Of a stretch of 64,000 bases of DNA, positions 34,846 through 42,628 are shown in pieces (within the stretch, counting starts at the first letter, position 1; every line of letters starts with the position of its first letter). Made by a program: the position numbers and the translations under genes. The notes under the pieces were generated by a model, which did not search any database, was not told where the DNA came from, and saw nothing but the letters and a program-made list of their open reading frames with translations. Source of the DNA: Streptomyces echinoruber (GTDB lineage Bacteria > Actinomycetota > Actinomycetes > Streptomycetales > Streptomycetaceae); NCBI RefSeq assembly GCF_014651135.1, contig NZ_BMWH01000019.1, positions 14,646 through 78,645 of the forward strand, in the 5' to 3' direction.

Positions 34846-35586
34846 TCAGGCTCCGACGGCCGCCAGCGCCGGGGTGCGGGCGGCGTCGTAGCGCCGCAGC
34901 AGGACGCGGGCCACCTCGGGTGCCGGACCGAGCACGTCGGCGAGCACGTCCGCCTCGGCCGCGCCCCGCGCGATGCGGTCCGGCAGGAAGCCGGGGGCCA
35001 GGACGTACGGGGCGACCGCGACCTTCGCGCAGCCCAGGGCCCGCAGCTCGCGCACCGCGTCCTGCGTGCGCGGAAGGGATGCGGAGGCGAACGCGGGTCG
35101 CACGGCGCACCAACCGGTGTGCCGCCACTCCCGCGCGATACCTGCGATCACCGCGATCGCCTCCGGGTCGGAGGACCCCGCCGAGGCCAGCACGACCCCG
35201 GTCGAGGGCTTGTCGGCGGGCGTCAGCCCCGCCTCGTACAGCCGCCGCTCCAGCGCGGACAGCAGCAGCGGCGAGGGCCCCAGCACGTCCGCCTGACGGA
35301 TCCGCAGCCGGGCCGGGGCCTCGCGCAGCACCGCCGGGATGTCCGCCTTGGCGTGGAACGCCCGCGTCAGCAGCAGCGGCAGGGCGACGACGTCGCGCAC
35401 CCCCTGCGCCGCCAGGGACTCCAGCACCCCGTGCACGGACGGGACGTTGAAGTCCAGAAAGCCGGTCTCCACGCGCAGCCCCGGCCGCAGCGAGCGGACC
35501 CGGCGCACCAGGGCGTGCACGGTGGCGGCGTGGCGCGGGTCGCGGCTGCCGTGGGCGATGACGAGAAGAACCGGGTTCTCGGGCAT
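34846..35586 (-). CDS. Sirohydrochlorin chelatase (CbiX/SirB type)
   Basis: 246 residues. The class-II chelatase fold has the catalytic His residues in IAHGSRDPRH and RAFHAKADIP, and a second half-domain with LASAGSSDPEA. It inserts metal into sirohydrochlorin; in this context that is Fe2+ to make siroheme for the sulfite reductase at the start of the same operon. It is the last gene of the minus-strand sulfur operon, 6 nt after the ABC permease, and is followed by a strong terminator. A cobalt-chelatase role is possible in principle, but the operon argues for siroheme. Confidence 0.9.
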   Translation of the reverse strand: MPENPVLLVIAHGSRDPRHAATVHALVRRVRSLRPGLRVETGFLDFNVPSVHGVLESLAAQGVRDVVALPLLLTRAFHAKADIPAVLREAPARLRIRQADVLGPSPLLLSALERRLYEAGLTPADKPSTGVVLASAGSSDPEAIAVIAGIAREWRHTGWCAVRPAFASASLPRTQDAVRELRALGCAKVAVAPYVLAPGFLPDRIARGAAEADVLADVLGPAPEVARVLLRRYDAARTPALAAVGA

Positions 35587-35592
35587 GGGAGG

Positions 35593-36498
35593 TCAGCCCT
35601 TCACCAGCAGGCCGCGGCTGCGCAGCACCCACCGCTCCAGCGGACTGAAGATCAGCAGGTCGATGGCGATGCCGACGAACAGGATCAGGAGGATGGCCTC
35701 GAAGACCATGGACATGGAGCTGGCGTTGCGGCCGTTCTCCAGCAGCGCGCCGAGGCCGATGCCCAGGTCGGGGGAGGAGGCGATGATCTCCGCGGCCATC
35801 AGCGAGCGCCAGGAGAACGCCCAGCCCTGCTTCAGGCCGGCCAGGTAGCCCGGCAGGGCGGCCGGCATGACGATGTGCCAGGCGCCCCGCAGGCCGGTGG
35901 CGCCCATCGTGCGGCCGGCCCGCAGGAACAGCGGGGGCACCTGGTCGATGCCGGAGACCAGGCCGTTGGCGATGGACGGCACGGCGCCGAGCAGGATCAC
36001 CGCGTACATCATCGAGTTGTTCAGGCCCAGCCAGATCACCGCCGGCGGCACCCACGCCACCGACGGCAGGGACTGCAGGCCGGACAGGACCGGGCCGATC
36101 GCGGCGCGCACGGCCTTCACCCGGGCCACCAGCAGTCCCAGCGGGGTGCCGAGGGCGAGGGCGAACAGGAAGCCGAGCAGGCCGCGCGAGACGCTGGTCC
36201 AGATGTAGCCGAGGAGCTCGCCCTTCAGCCAGGCGTCCCGGAACTCGCCGCCCACGTCCGCGGGCGAGGGCAGCTTCGTCGGATCGTCGACGATCCGCAA
36301 CGAGATCAGTGCCTGCCAGACGGCCAGCACCACGGCGACGGCGACGACCGGCGGCAGGATCTTGTGGAAGAGGGTCTGCCGGAACGGCGGCCGGCTCGCC
36401 GCCTGGACCTCCAGGGCGTCCAGGCCCGCCTCCAGACCGCCGAGGCCGTCCTCGACGGAGGCGCCCGGCGCCGTGCCGGTCGTGTCAGTGCTGGCCAT
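35593..36498 (-). CDS. ssuC: Aliphatic sulfonate/taurine-type ABC transporter permease
   Basis: 301 residues from ATG 36498, overlapping the 3' end of the ATPase gene by 14 nt. About six membrane helices and the BPD-type EAA-like loop (GRTMGATGLRGAWHIVMPAALPGYLAGLKQGWAFSW, only part shown) are typical of the SsuC/TauC/NrtB group. Position inside the sulfur-assimilation operon favours organosulfonate or sulfate-ester uptake over nitrate. The substrate is inferred from context. Confidence 0.9.
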   Translation of the reverse strand: MASTDTTGTAPGASVEDGLGGLEAGLDALEVQAASRPPFRQTLFHKILPPVVAVAVVLAVWQALISLRIVDDPTKLPSPADVGGEFRDAWLKGELLGYIWTSVSRGLLGFLFALALGTPLGLLVARVKAVRAAIGPVLSGLQSLPSVAWVPPAVIWLGLNNSMMYAVILLGAVPSIANGLVSGIDQVPPLFLRAGRTMGATGLRGAWHIVMPAALPGYLAGLKQGWAFSWRSLMAAEIIASSPDLGIGLGALLENGRNASSMSMVFEAILLILFVGIAIDLLIFSPLERWVLRSRGLLVKG

Positions 36499-37270
36499 GA
36501 CGGCGGATCTCCCCACGCAGTACTTCGGTGATCTCGAGGGACAGTTCGGCCACCGGGGCGTCCTCGATGCGGCGCGGCTGGGGGATGTCGACCCGCCACT
36601 CGCGCGCCACCCGGCCCGGCCGGGACGACAGCAGCACCACGCGCTGGGCGAGCCGGACGGCCTCGCGCACGTTGTGCGTGACGAACAGGACCGACACGCC
36701 CGTCTCCTGCCAGATCCGGGTGAGTTCGTCGTGCAGCACGTCCCGGGTGATGGCGTCGAGCGCCGCGAACGGCTCGTCCATGAGCAGCAGCCGGCTGTCC
36801 TGCGCGAGCGCGCGGGCCATCGCCACGCGCTGGCGCATGCCGCCGGACAGTTCGTGGACGCGCTTGCCGTGGGCGCCCTTGAGCCGGACCAGTTCCAGCA
36901 GCTCCTCGGCGCGGCCCCGCCGGTCGCTCTTCGGAACGCCCCTGAGTTTCAGGGCGAGTTCGATGTTCTTGCCCGCGGTCAGCCACGGGAACAGGGCGTG
37001 CTCCTGGAACATCAGGGCCGGCCGCCCGTGGGTGGTGATGCTGCCGGCGGAGGGCTCGTCCAGGCCTGCCACCAGGTTCAGCAGGGTGGACTTGCCGCAG
37101 CCCGAGGCACCCAGGAGGGTGACGAACTCGCCCGGCGCGACATCCAGCGTGATGTCGTCCAGCACGAGCTGCCGCCCGGCGGGCCCGGTGAAAGACTTCG
37201 AGACGTGCTCAATGCGGGCGGCGTGGTCGACCGACTCGGCGTCGGCGGCCTTGGCGAGGGCTGTGGCCAT
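36485..37270 (-). CDS. ssuB: Aliphatic sulfonate/taurine-type ABC transporter ATPase
   Basis: 261 residues. The start is ATG 37270, which has AGGAGG 8 nt upstream; a frame extending to 37300 begins before that site. Walker A is GASGCGKSTL, the ABC signature HELSGGMRQRVAMARALA, Walker B LLLMDEPFAALD and the H-loop FVTHNVREAV. It energises the permease encoded next. It belongs to the SsuB/TauB/NrtD branch, and the sulfur-operon context supports sulfonate import. Confidence 0.92.
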   Translation of the reverse strand: MATALAKAADAESVDHAARIEHVSKSFTGPAGRQLVLDDITLDVAPGEFVTLLGASGCGKSTLLNLVAGLDEPSAGSITTHGRPALMFQEHALFPWLTAGKNIELALKLRGVPKSDRRGRAEELLELVRLKGAHGKRVHELSGGMRQRVAMARALAQDSRLLLMDEPFAALDAITRDVLHDELTRIWQETGVSVLFVTHNVREAVRLAQRVVLLSSRPGRVAREWRVDIPQPRRIEDAPVAELSLEITEVLRGEIRRHGQH

Positions 37271-37306
37271 GGTCGTCACCTCCTGGGAACGCTCGGACAA
37301 TCGGGC

Positions 37307-38455
37307 TCACCGGACGCCGAGACCGGCGTCGGAGACGGCGGGCTCGCCCTCGGCCTTGAGGATCTTGTTCAGAAGCGTCAGGTCGTAGATGCCGTCCAGC
37401 TTCGGCTGCTTCAGCAGGCCGGCCTTGACGGCGTGCTCGGCCTCGGTGTCGAGGGTGGAGGCCAGCGGGTCGTCGGTGATCCGGATGGACTTCCACGCCG
37501 GGTCGAGGACGTCGGCCGGCAGGGTCTTGCCGGAGTCGGCCTCCAGCTGCCGGTTCGCCGCGGCCTTCGCCGCGTCGGGGTGGGCGTTGATCCACTTGTT
37601 GGTCTCGACCGAGGCCCTCAGCACGGCCTCGACGACCTTCGGGTGCTCGGTGAGGAACTTCTGCGACACGACGACGTTCGTGATCACGAACTTCTTGCCC
37701 GGCCACAGGTCGGCCTCGTCGAGCAGCACCTTCGCACCCTCGGCGACCAGCTTGGACGCGGTCGGCTCGGGCACCCACGCGCCGTCGATGGAGCCGGACT
37801 TGTAGGCGTCCGGGGTGACCTTGTTGTCGGTGCGGACCACCGAGACGTCGCCCTTGCCGCTCTGCGCGCCGACCTTCCAGCCCTGCCGGGCGATCCAGTC
37901 GAGGAACGCCACGTCCTGCGTGTTGCCGAGCTGCGGGGTGGCGATCTTCTTGCCCTTGACGTCCTTCAGCGACTTGATCTTCTTCGGGTTGACGACGAGC
38001 TTCACGCCGCCGGAGGCGGAACCGGAGACGATGCGCAGGTTCTTGCCGCCGGACTTGGTGTAGCCGTTGATCGCCGGGGACGGGCCGATCCAGCCGATGT
38101 CGATGGATCCGGAGTTCAGCGCCTCGATCTCGGACGGACCGGCGTTGAAGACCTGGTACTTGGCCCGGGTGGCGCCCAGCTCCTTCTGGAAGAAGCCCTT
38201 CTGGACGCCGACGAGCGCGGTGGCGTGGGTCAGGTTGCCGAAGTAGCCGATCCTGACGGAGTCGAGACCGTCGATCTTCTCGGCTCCGGCGGCGATCTTC
38301 TGCTGCGAGGTGCCGTCGTCGGCCTGGGAGCCGTAACCGCAGGCGGTCAGGGCGAGGAGGGGGAGGGCGGCGAGCGCCGCGAGGCCGCGGCGGAGCAGGG
38401 CGGCGGGGGTGCCCCCGTCCGAGCGGGTTCGGGAAGGGGGAAGAGTGGCAGGCAC
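37307..38455 (-). CDS. ssuA: Sulfonate/taurine-type ABC transporter substrate-binding lipoprotein
   Basis: 382 residues with a lipoprotein signal ending in LTACGYGS, so the mature protein is lipid-anchored at Cys39. The periplasmic-binding fold of the SsuA/TauA/NMT1 family is shown by VRIGYFGNLTHATALVGVQKG, GSIDIGWIGPSPAINGY and GKKIATPQLGNTQDVAFLDW. It delivers the ligand to the SsuBC transporter encoded directly downstream. It is separated from cysN by 349 bp containing a repetitive palindromic element, so it may also have its own promoter. Confidence 0.92.
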   Translation of the reverse strand: MPATLPPSRTRSDGGTPAALLRRGLAALAALPLLALTACGYGSQADDGTSQQKIAAGAEKIDGLDSVRIGYFGNLTHATALVGVQKGFFQKELGATRAKYQVFNAGPSEIEALNSGSIDIGWIGPSPAINGYTKSGGKNLRIVSGSASGGVKLVVNPKKIKSLKDVKGKKIATPQLGNTQDVAFLDWIARQGWKVGAQSGKGDVSVVRTDNKVTPDAYKSGSIDGAWVPEPTASKLVAEGAKVLLDEADLWPGKKFVITNVVVSQKFLTEHPKVVEAVLRASVETNKWINAHPDAAKAAANRQLEADSGKTLPADVLDPAWKSIRITDDPLASTLDTEAEHAVKAGLLKQPKLDGIYDLTLLNKILKAEGEPAVSDAGLGVR

Positions 38456-38539
38456 GGGAGGCTCGTCCTCTCGTTGGCCCGGCGGTCACGGCCCGTCAGG
38501 TCGTGGCCGGGAAGTCGGCAAAGGTCTTCGTCGCTTCCG

Positions 38540-38632
38540 GGACGGTGGGGGTACCTCCCTGCTCGTGGGGGTCCCCCCGCTCGAGCGGAGCCGAGAGCGG
38601 GGGAGAAGCCGAGAGCTTGGGGGAGGGTGGGG
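38540..38632. repeat. Palindromic intergenic element between cysN and ssuA
   Basis: GGGGGTACCTCCC, GCTCGAGCGGAGCCGAGAGC and GCTTGGGGGAGG occur in this order with partial duplication, giving a compact foldable unit. Similar GTACCTCC-GCTCGAGC-GAGAGC-TTGGGGGAGG strings are, from memory, scattered between genes in many Streptomyces genomes. A related fragment (CCCCCGTACTTCGTCCGGGGGG) is at about 38710-38735. Possible REP-like element or mRNA processing site. Confidence 0.7.
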
Positions 38633-38804
38633 GGATCGGGCGCGCGGGCGGTGCGCGTACGTCAGCGCGCACATCGCGCCACTCCGCCCTGCCCGCTGCC
38701 CAGGGCGCCTCCCCCGTACTTCGTCCGGGGGGACCCCCAGCCGACGCGGCCGCCCTCCTTCGCGAACGTCGAGGAGAAGTCGGTGGTCGTCATGCCGGCG
38801 GTCC

Positions 38805-40160
38805 TCAGAAGTCCCAGCCGTCGTCGTCGGCCCGGTCCTCGACCGGCTCCGGGGAGCCGAACGACTCGCCGACCATGCCGGCGGTCAGCGTGGTGCCGTC
38901 GGCCGGGTCGAGGAGGATGAACGAGCCGGTGCGGCGCGAGTCGGCGTAGGAGTCGAGCGGCAGCGGCTCGGCGGTGCGGATCTTGACGCGGCCGATGTCG
39001 TTGGCGACGAGCCGGCCCGGGTGCGGGTGCAGGGACAGGTCGTCGAGGGTGAGCCGGGACGGGATGTCCTTGACGATCGCCTTCACGGTGCGGGTGCCGT
39101 GCTTGAGCAGCACCCGGTGGCCGACGGTGAGCGGGATGTCGGCCACGTGGCACACGGTCGCCTCCACGTCCTGCGTGGTGGCGGGCGCGTCCTTGCTCGG
39201 TACGATCAGGTCGCCGCGGGAGACGTCGAGGTCGTCCGCCAGCAGCAGTGTCACCGACTGCGGTGTCCAGGCCACGTCGACCGGCGTGCCCAGCAGGTCG
39301 ATCCCGGCGATGGTGGTGGTCCGGCCGGAGGGCAGGACGGTGACCTGTTCGCCGACCCGGAAGGTGCCGGCGGCGATCTGCCCGGCGTAGCCGCGGTAGT
39401 CGGGGTGCTCGGGGGTCTGCGGGCGGATGACGTACTGCACGGGGAAGCGGGCGTGGCAGTGCGCCAGGTCGTGGCTGACCGGGACGGTCTCCAGGTGCTC
39501 CAGGACGGTGGGTCCGCCGTACCAGTCCATGTGCGCGCTCGGTTCCACGACGTTGTCGCCGTTGAGTGCCGAGATCGGGATCGCGGTGACCTCGGGCACG
39601 CCCAGCTCGGTGGCGTACGCGGTGAACTCCTCGGCGATGGCCGCGAAGACGGACTCCTGGTAGCCGACGAGGTCCATCTTGTTCACCGCCAGCACGACGT
39701 GCGGCACGCGCAGCAGGGCGGCGATGGCGGCGTGGCGGCGGGTCTGCTCCACGACGCCGTTGCGGGCGTCGACGAGGATCACCGTCAGCTCGGCGGTGGA
39801 GGCGCCGGTGACCATGTTCCGGGTGTACTGCACGTGGCCCGGGGTGTCGGCGAGGATGAACCGGCGGCGCGGGGTGGCGAAGTAGCGGTAGGCGACGTCG
39901 ATGGTGATGCCCTGCTCGCGCTCGGCGCGCAGGCCGTCGGTGAGCAGCGCCAGGTCGGGGCCGTTGTGGCCGCGGGAGGCGGAGGCGCGCTCGACGGCCT
40001 CCAGCTGGTCGGCCAGCACCGACTTGGAGTCGTGCAGCAGGCGGCCGACGAGCGTGGACTTGCCGTCGTCGACGGAGCCGGCGGTGGCGAAGCGCAGCAG
40101 GGTGGTGGCCGACAGCTGGTCGACCGACAGCGGCTGGGCGGGTTCGGTGGTGCTGGTCAT
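38805..40160 (-). CDS. cysN: Sulfate adenylyltransferase large (GTPase) subunit
   Basis: 451 residues from ATG 40160, 2 nt after the cysD stop. The EF-Tu-like GTPase has G1 GSVDDGKST, G3 DTPGHVQYT and G4 NKMDLV, followed by beta-barrel domains 2 and 3. With CysD it forms ATP sulfurylase, coupling GTP hydrolysis to formation of adenosine 5'-phosphosulfate from ATP and sulfate. No APS-kinase domain is fused to it; APS kinase is a separate gene here. It ends with DDDGWDF. Confidence 0.96.
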   Translation of the reverse strand: MTSTTEPAQPLSVDQLSATTLLRFATAGSVDDGKSTLVGRLLHDSKSVLADQLEAVERASASRGHNGPDLALLTDGLRAEREQGITIDVAYRYFATPRRRFILADTPGHVQYTRNMVTGASTAELTVILVDARNGVVEQTRRHAAIAALLRVPHVVLAVNKMDLVGYQESVFAAIAEEFTAYATELGVPEVTAIPISALNGDNVVEPSAHMDWYGGPTVLEHLETVPVSHDLAHCHARFPVQYVIRPQTPEHPDYRGYAGQIAAGTFRVGEQVTVLPSGRTTTIAGIDLLGTPVDVAWTPQSVTLLLADDLDVSRGDLIVPSKDAPATTQDVEATVCHVADIPLTVGHRVLLKHGTRTVKAIVKDIPSRLTLDDLSLHPHPGRLVANDIGRVKIRTAEPLPLDSYADSRRTGSFILLDPADGTTLTAGMVGESFGSPEPVEDRADDDGWDF

Positions 40161-40162
40161 CT

Positions 40163-41098
40163 CTAGAAGTACCCCTCGCGCTTGCGGTCCTCCATCGCGG
40201 CCTCCGACAGCTTGTCGTCGGCGCGGGTGGCGCCGCGTTCGGTGAGCCGGGAGGCGGCGATCTCGGCGATCACCTTCTCGATGGTGTCGGCGTCGGAGTC
40301 GACGGCACCGGTGCAGGACATGTCGCCGACGGTGCGGTAGCGCACCCGCCGCTTCTCGACCCGCTCGCCCTCTCTCGGGCCGCCCCACTCGCCGGCCGTC
40401 AGCCACATGCCGTTCCGCTGGAACACCTCGCGCTCGTGCGCGAAGTAGATATCGGGCAGCTCGATGCCCTCGCGGGCGATGTACTGCCACACGTCCAGCT
40501 CGGTCCAGTTCGACAGCGGGAAGACGCGCACGTGCTCGCCGGGGGCGTGGCGGCCGTTGTACAGGTTCCACAGCTCGGGGCGCTGGCGGCGCGGGTCCCA
40601 CTGGGAGAACTCGTCGCGCAGGGAGAACACCCGCTCCTTGGCCCGGGCCTTCTCCTCGTCGCGGCGGCCGCCGCCGAACACCGCGTCGAAGCGGTGGTGC
40701 CGGATGGCCTCGGTCAGCGGCAGCGTCTGCAGCGGGTTGCGGGTGCCGTCCGGGCGCTCCTTGAGCACGCCCCGGTCGATGTAGTCCTGCACCGAGGCCA
40801 CGTGCAGCCGCAGCTTGTGCCGGGCCACCGTGCGGTCGCGGTAGTCCAGCACCTCGGGGAAGTTGTGCCCGGTGTCCACGTGCAGCAGCCCGAACGGCAG
40901 CGGGGCCGGCGCGAACGCCTTCAGCGCCAGGTGCAGCATGACGATGGAGTCCTTGCCGCCGGAGAACAGCAGCACCGGGTTCTCGAACTCGCCCGCCACC
41001 TCGCGGAAGATGTGCACCGACTCCGACTCCAGCGCGTCCAGGTGCGACAGGGCGTACGGACTGTCGGTCTCCTCGTGCACGGCAGCAGCGATGGTCAT
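40163..41098 (-). CDS. cysD: Sulfate adenylyltransferase small subunit
   Basis: 311 residues from ATG 41098, which overlaps the cysC stop by 4 nt (ATGA). The PP-loop ATP pyrophosphatase motif is LLFSGGKDSIVMLHLALK. Family-typical segments are GLLHVDTGHNFPEVL, GGGRRDEEKARAKERVFS and LSNWTELDVWQYI. It makes APS together with CysN. Confidence 0.97.
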   Translation of the reverse strand: MTIAAAVHEETDSPYALSHLDALESESVHIFREVAGEFENPVLLFSGGKDSIVMLHLALKAFAPAPLPFGLLHVDTGHNFPEVLDYRDRTVARHKLRLHVASVQDYIDRGVLKERPDGTRNPLQTLPLTEAIRHHRFDAVFGGGRRDEEKARAKERVFSLRDEFSQWDPRRQRPELWNLYNGRHAPGEHVRVFPLSNWTELDVWQYIAREGIELPDIYFAHEREVFQRNGMWLTAGEWGGPREGERVEKRRVRYRTVGDMSCTGAVDSDADTIEKVIAEIAASRLTERGATRADDKLSEAAMEDRKREGYF

Positions 41099-41745
41099 GC
41101 CAGGCCCCTTTCGGTGAGCAGCGCGTACACCGCGCCCGCGGACTCCTGCACGGTCTGGTGCTGGGACTCGATGCGCAGATCGGGCGCCTCGGGCTCCTCG
41201 TACGGGTCGTCCACGCCGGTGAGCCCCGTCAGCTCGCCCGCCGCCTGCTTGGCGTACAGGCCCTTCACGTCCCGCGCGCTGCACACCTCCACCGGCGTCG
41301 CCACATGGACCTCCAGGTACGGCGTGCCGTTCTCCTCGTGCCGCTTGCGCACCGCCTCCCGGCTGTCGGCGTAGGGCGCGATGACCGGGACGAGCGCCTT
41401 GACGCCGTTGCGGGCGAGCAGTTCGGCGACGAAGCCGATGCGCTGCACGTTGGTGTGCCGGTCCTCGCGGGAGAAGCCGAGGCCCGCGGAGATGAACTCG
41501 CGGATCTCGTCGCCGTCGAGCACCTCCACGCGGTGGCCCTCGGCGCGCAGTCGGCCGGCCAGCTCGTGGGCGATGGTGGTCTTGCCGGCGCTGGGCAGAC
41601 CGGTGAGCCAGACGGTGGCTCCGCTCGTCACGTCAGTCTCCAAGGTCGCAGTGGTCGCGGTGGTCGCGGTGACGGCACCGGCTGTAGCAGCCGTGGCTGT
41701 GGATGCCGTGTGCGTCGCGGTGGTCATTGCGGTGGTCGCCGTCAT
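41095..41745 (-). CDS. cysC: Adenylylsulfate kinase with low-complexity N-terminus
   Basis: 216 residues if begun at ATG 41745, which overlaps the cysH stop by 4 nt. The kinase domain starts near residue 45 with VWLTGLPSAGKTTIAHEL (P-loop), then VLDGDEIREFISAGLGF, REDRHTNVQRI and VEVHVATPVEVC-like motifs. It phosphorylates APS to PAPS. The first 40 residues are almost only Thr and Ala (MTATTAMTTATHTASTATAA), from GGTCGCGGT-type repeats, and have no counterpart in normal CysC. Initiation at a later codon is possible, but the ATGA overlap favours 41745. Having both CysC and an APS reductase means PAPS is probably for sulfation or is a side route. Confidence 0.93.
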   Translation of the reverse strand: MTATTAMTTATHTASTATAATAGAVTATTATTATLETDVTSGATVWLTGLPSAGKTTIAHELAGRLRAEGHRVEVLDGDEIREFISAGLGFSREDRHTNVQRIGFVAELLARNGVKALVPVIAPYADSREAVRKRHEENGTPYLEVHVATPVEVCSARDVKGLYAKQAAGELTGLTGVDDPYEEPEAPDLRIESQHQTVQESAGAVYALLTERGLA

Positions 41746-42452
41746 CCGTGCAGCCCGCACTCGGTCTTGGCGCGGCCCGCCCAGCGGCCGGCGCGCGCGT
41801 CCTCCCCCTCCAGGACGCGGCGGGTGCAGGGGGCGCAGCCGATGGAGGCGTAACCGTCCATCAGCAGCGGGTTGGTGAGCACGCCGTGCTCGGCGACGTA
41901 GGCGTCGACGTCGTCCTGGGTCCAGCGGGCGATGGGGGAGACCTTGACCTTCTGCCGCTTGGCGTCCCAGCCGACGACCGGGGTGTCCGCCCGGGTCGGG
42001 GACTCGTCGCGGCGCAGCCCGGTCGCCCAGGCGTCGTAGCCGCGCAGCCCCTCCTCCAAGGGCTTGACCTTGCGCAGGAAGCAGCACAGGTCGGGGTCGC
42101 GGTCGTGCAGCTTCGGGCCGTACTGGGCGTCCTGCTCGGCGACGGTCTGCCGCGGGGTGAGGGTGATGACGTTGACGTCCATCACCGCCTCCACCGCGTC
42201 CCGGGTGCCGATCGTCTCGGGGAAGTGGTAACCGGTGTCGAGGAAGACGACGTCCACGCCGGGCATGGCGCGGGAGGCGAGGTGGGCGACCACCGCGTCC
42301 TCCATCGAGGAGGTCACGCAGAAGCGCCTGCCGAAGGTCCGCGCGGCCCACCGCAGAATCTCCAGCGCGCTGGCGTCCTCCAGCTCGCGCCCGGCCCGCT
42401 CGGCCAGATCCTTCAACTCGTCGGCCGTCCTCGGCTCCTGAGTGGTCGTCAT
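41742..42452 (-). CDS. cysH: Adenylylsulfate (APS) reductase, iron-sulfur type
   Basis: 236 residues from ATG 42452, overlapping the preceding 59-aa gene stop by 4 nt. It has the CysH fold (VDVVFLDTGYHFPETI, GLRRDESPTRADTP) and the two cysteine pairs DLCCFLRK and IGCAPCTRR. These bind a [4Fe-4S] cluster and mark assimilatory APS reductases, in contrast to PAPS reductases that lack them. The C-terminal ECGLHG carries the catalytic Cys. It reduces APS to sulfite with thioredoxin. Confidence 0.96.
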   Translation of the reverse strand: MTTTQEPRTADELKDLAERAGRELEDASALEILRWAARTFGRRFCVTSSMEDAVVAHLASRAMPGVDVVFLDTGYHFPETIGTRDAVEAVMDVNVITLTPRQTVAEQDAQYGPKLHDRDPDLCCFLRKVKPLEEGLRGYDAWATGLRRDESPTRADTPVVGWDAKRQKVKVSPIARWTQDDVDAYVAEHGVLTNPLLMDGYASIGCAPCTRRVLEGEDARAGRWAGRAKTECGLHG

Positions 42453-42628
42453 ATGCGGTCCCCTCCCGGGTCGGTGTGCCGAAGTCCGCGGGCGAGCAAC
42501 CCGAGGAACCTCAACTGGAAGGCGCGGTTGCACGCCGCGCACTCCCAGGCCCCGTGGCCTTCCTCACCGGGGCGCAGGTCCTCGTCGCCGCAGTAGGGGC
42601 AGTAGAAGGGCGCGGCACGCTCACTCAC
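42449..42628 (-). CDS. 59-residue zinc-ribbon protein in the sulfur operon
   Basis: Begins at GTG 42628, overlapping the sulfite-reductase stop by 4 nt (GTGA), and its own stop overlaps cysH by 4 nt (ATGA). It is therefore translationally coupled on both sides. Two Cys pairs, FYCPYCGDED and WECAACNRAF, are spaced like a rubredoxin/zinc-ribbon knuckle, and the C-terminal half is basic. A gene of this size at this place is, from memory, conserved in Streptomyces (next to SCO6100/SCO6102) but unnamed. A role as a small metal- or redox-protein partner of the reductases is an inference from position. Confidence 0.88.
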   Translation of the reverse strand: MSERAAPFYCPYCGDEDLRPGEEGHGAWECAACNRAFQLRFLGLLARGLRHTDPGGDRI

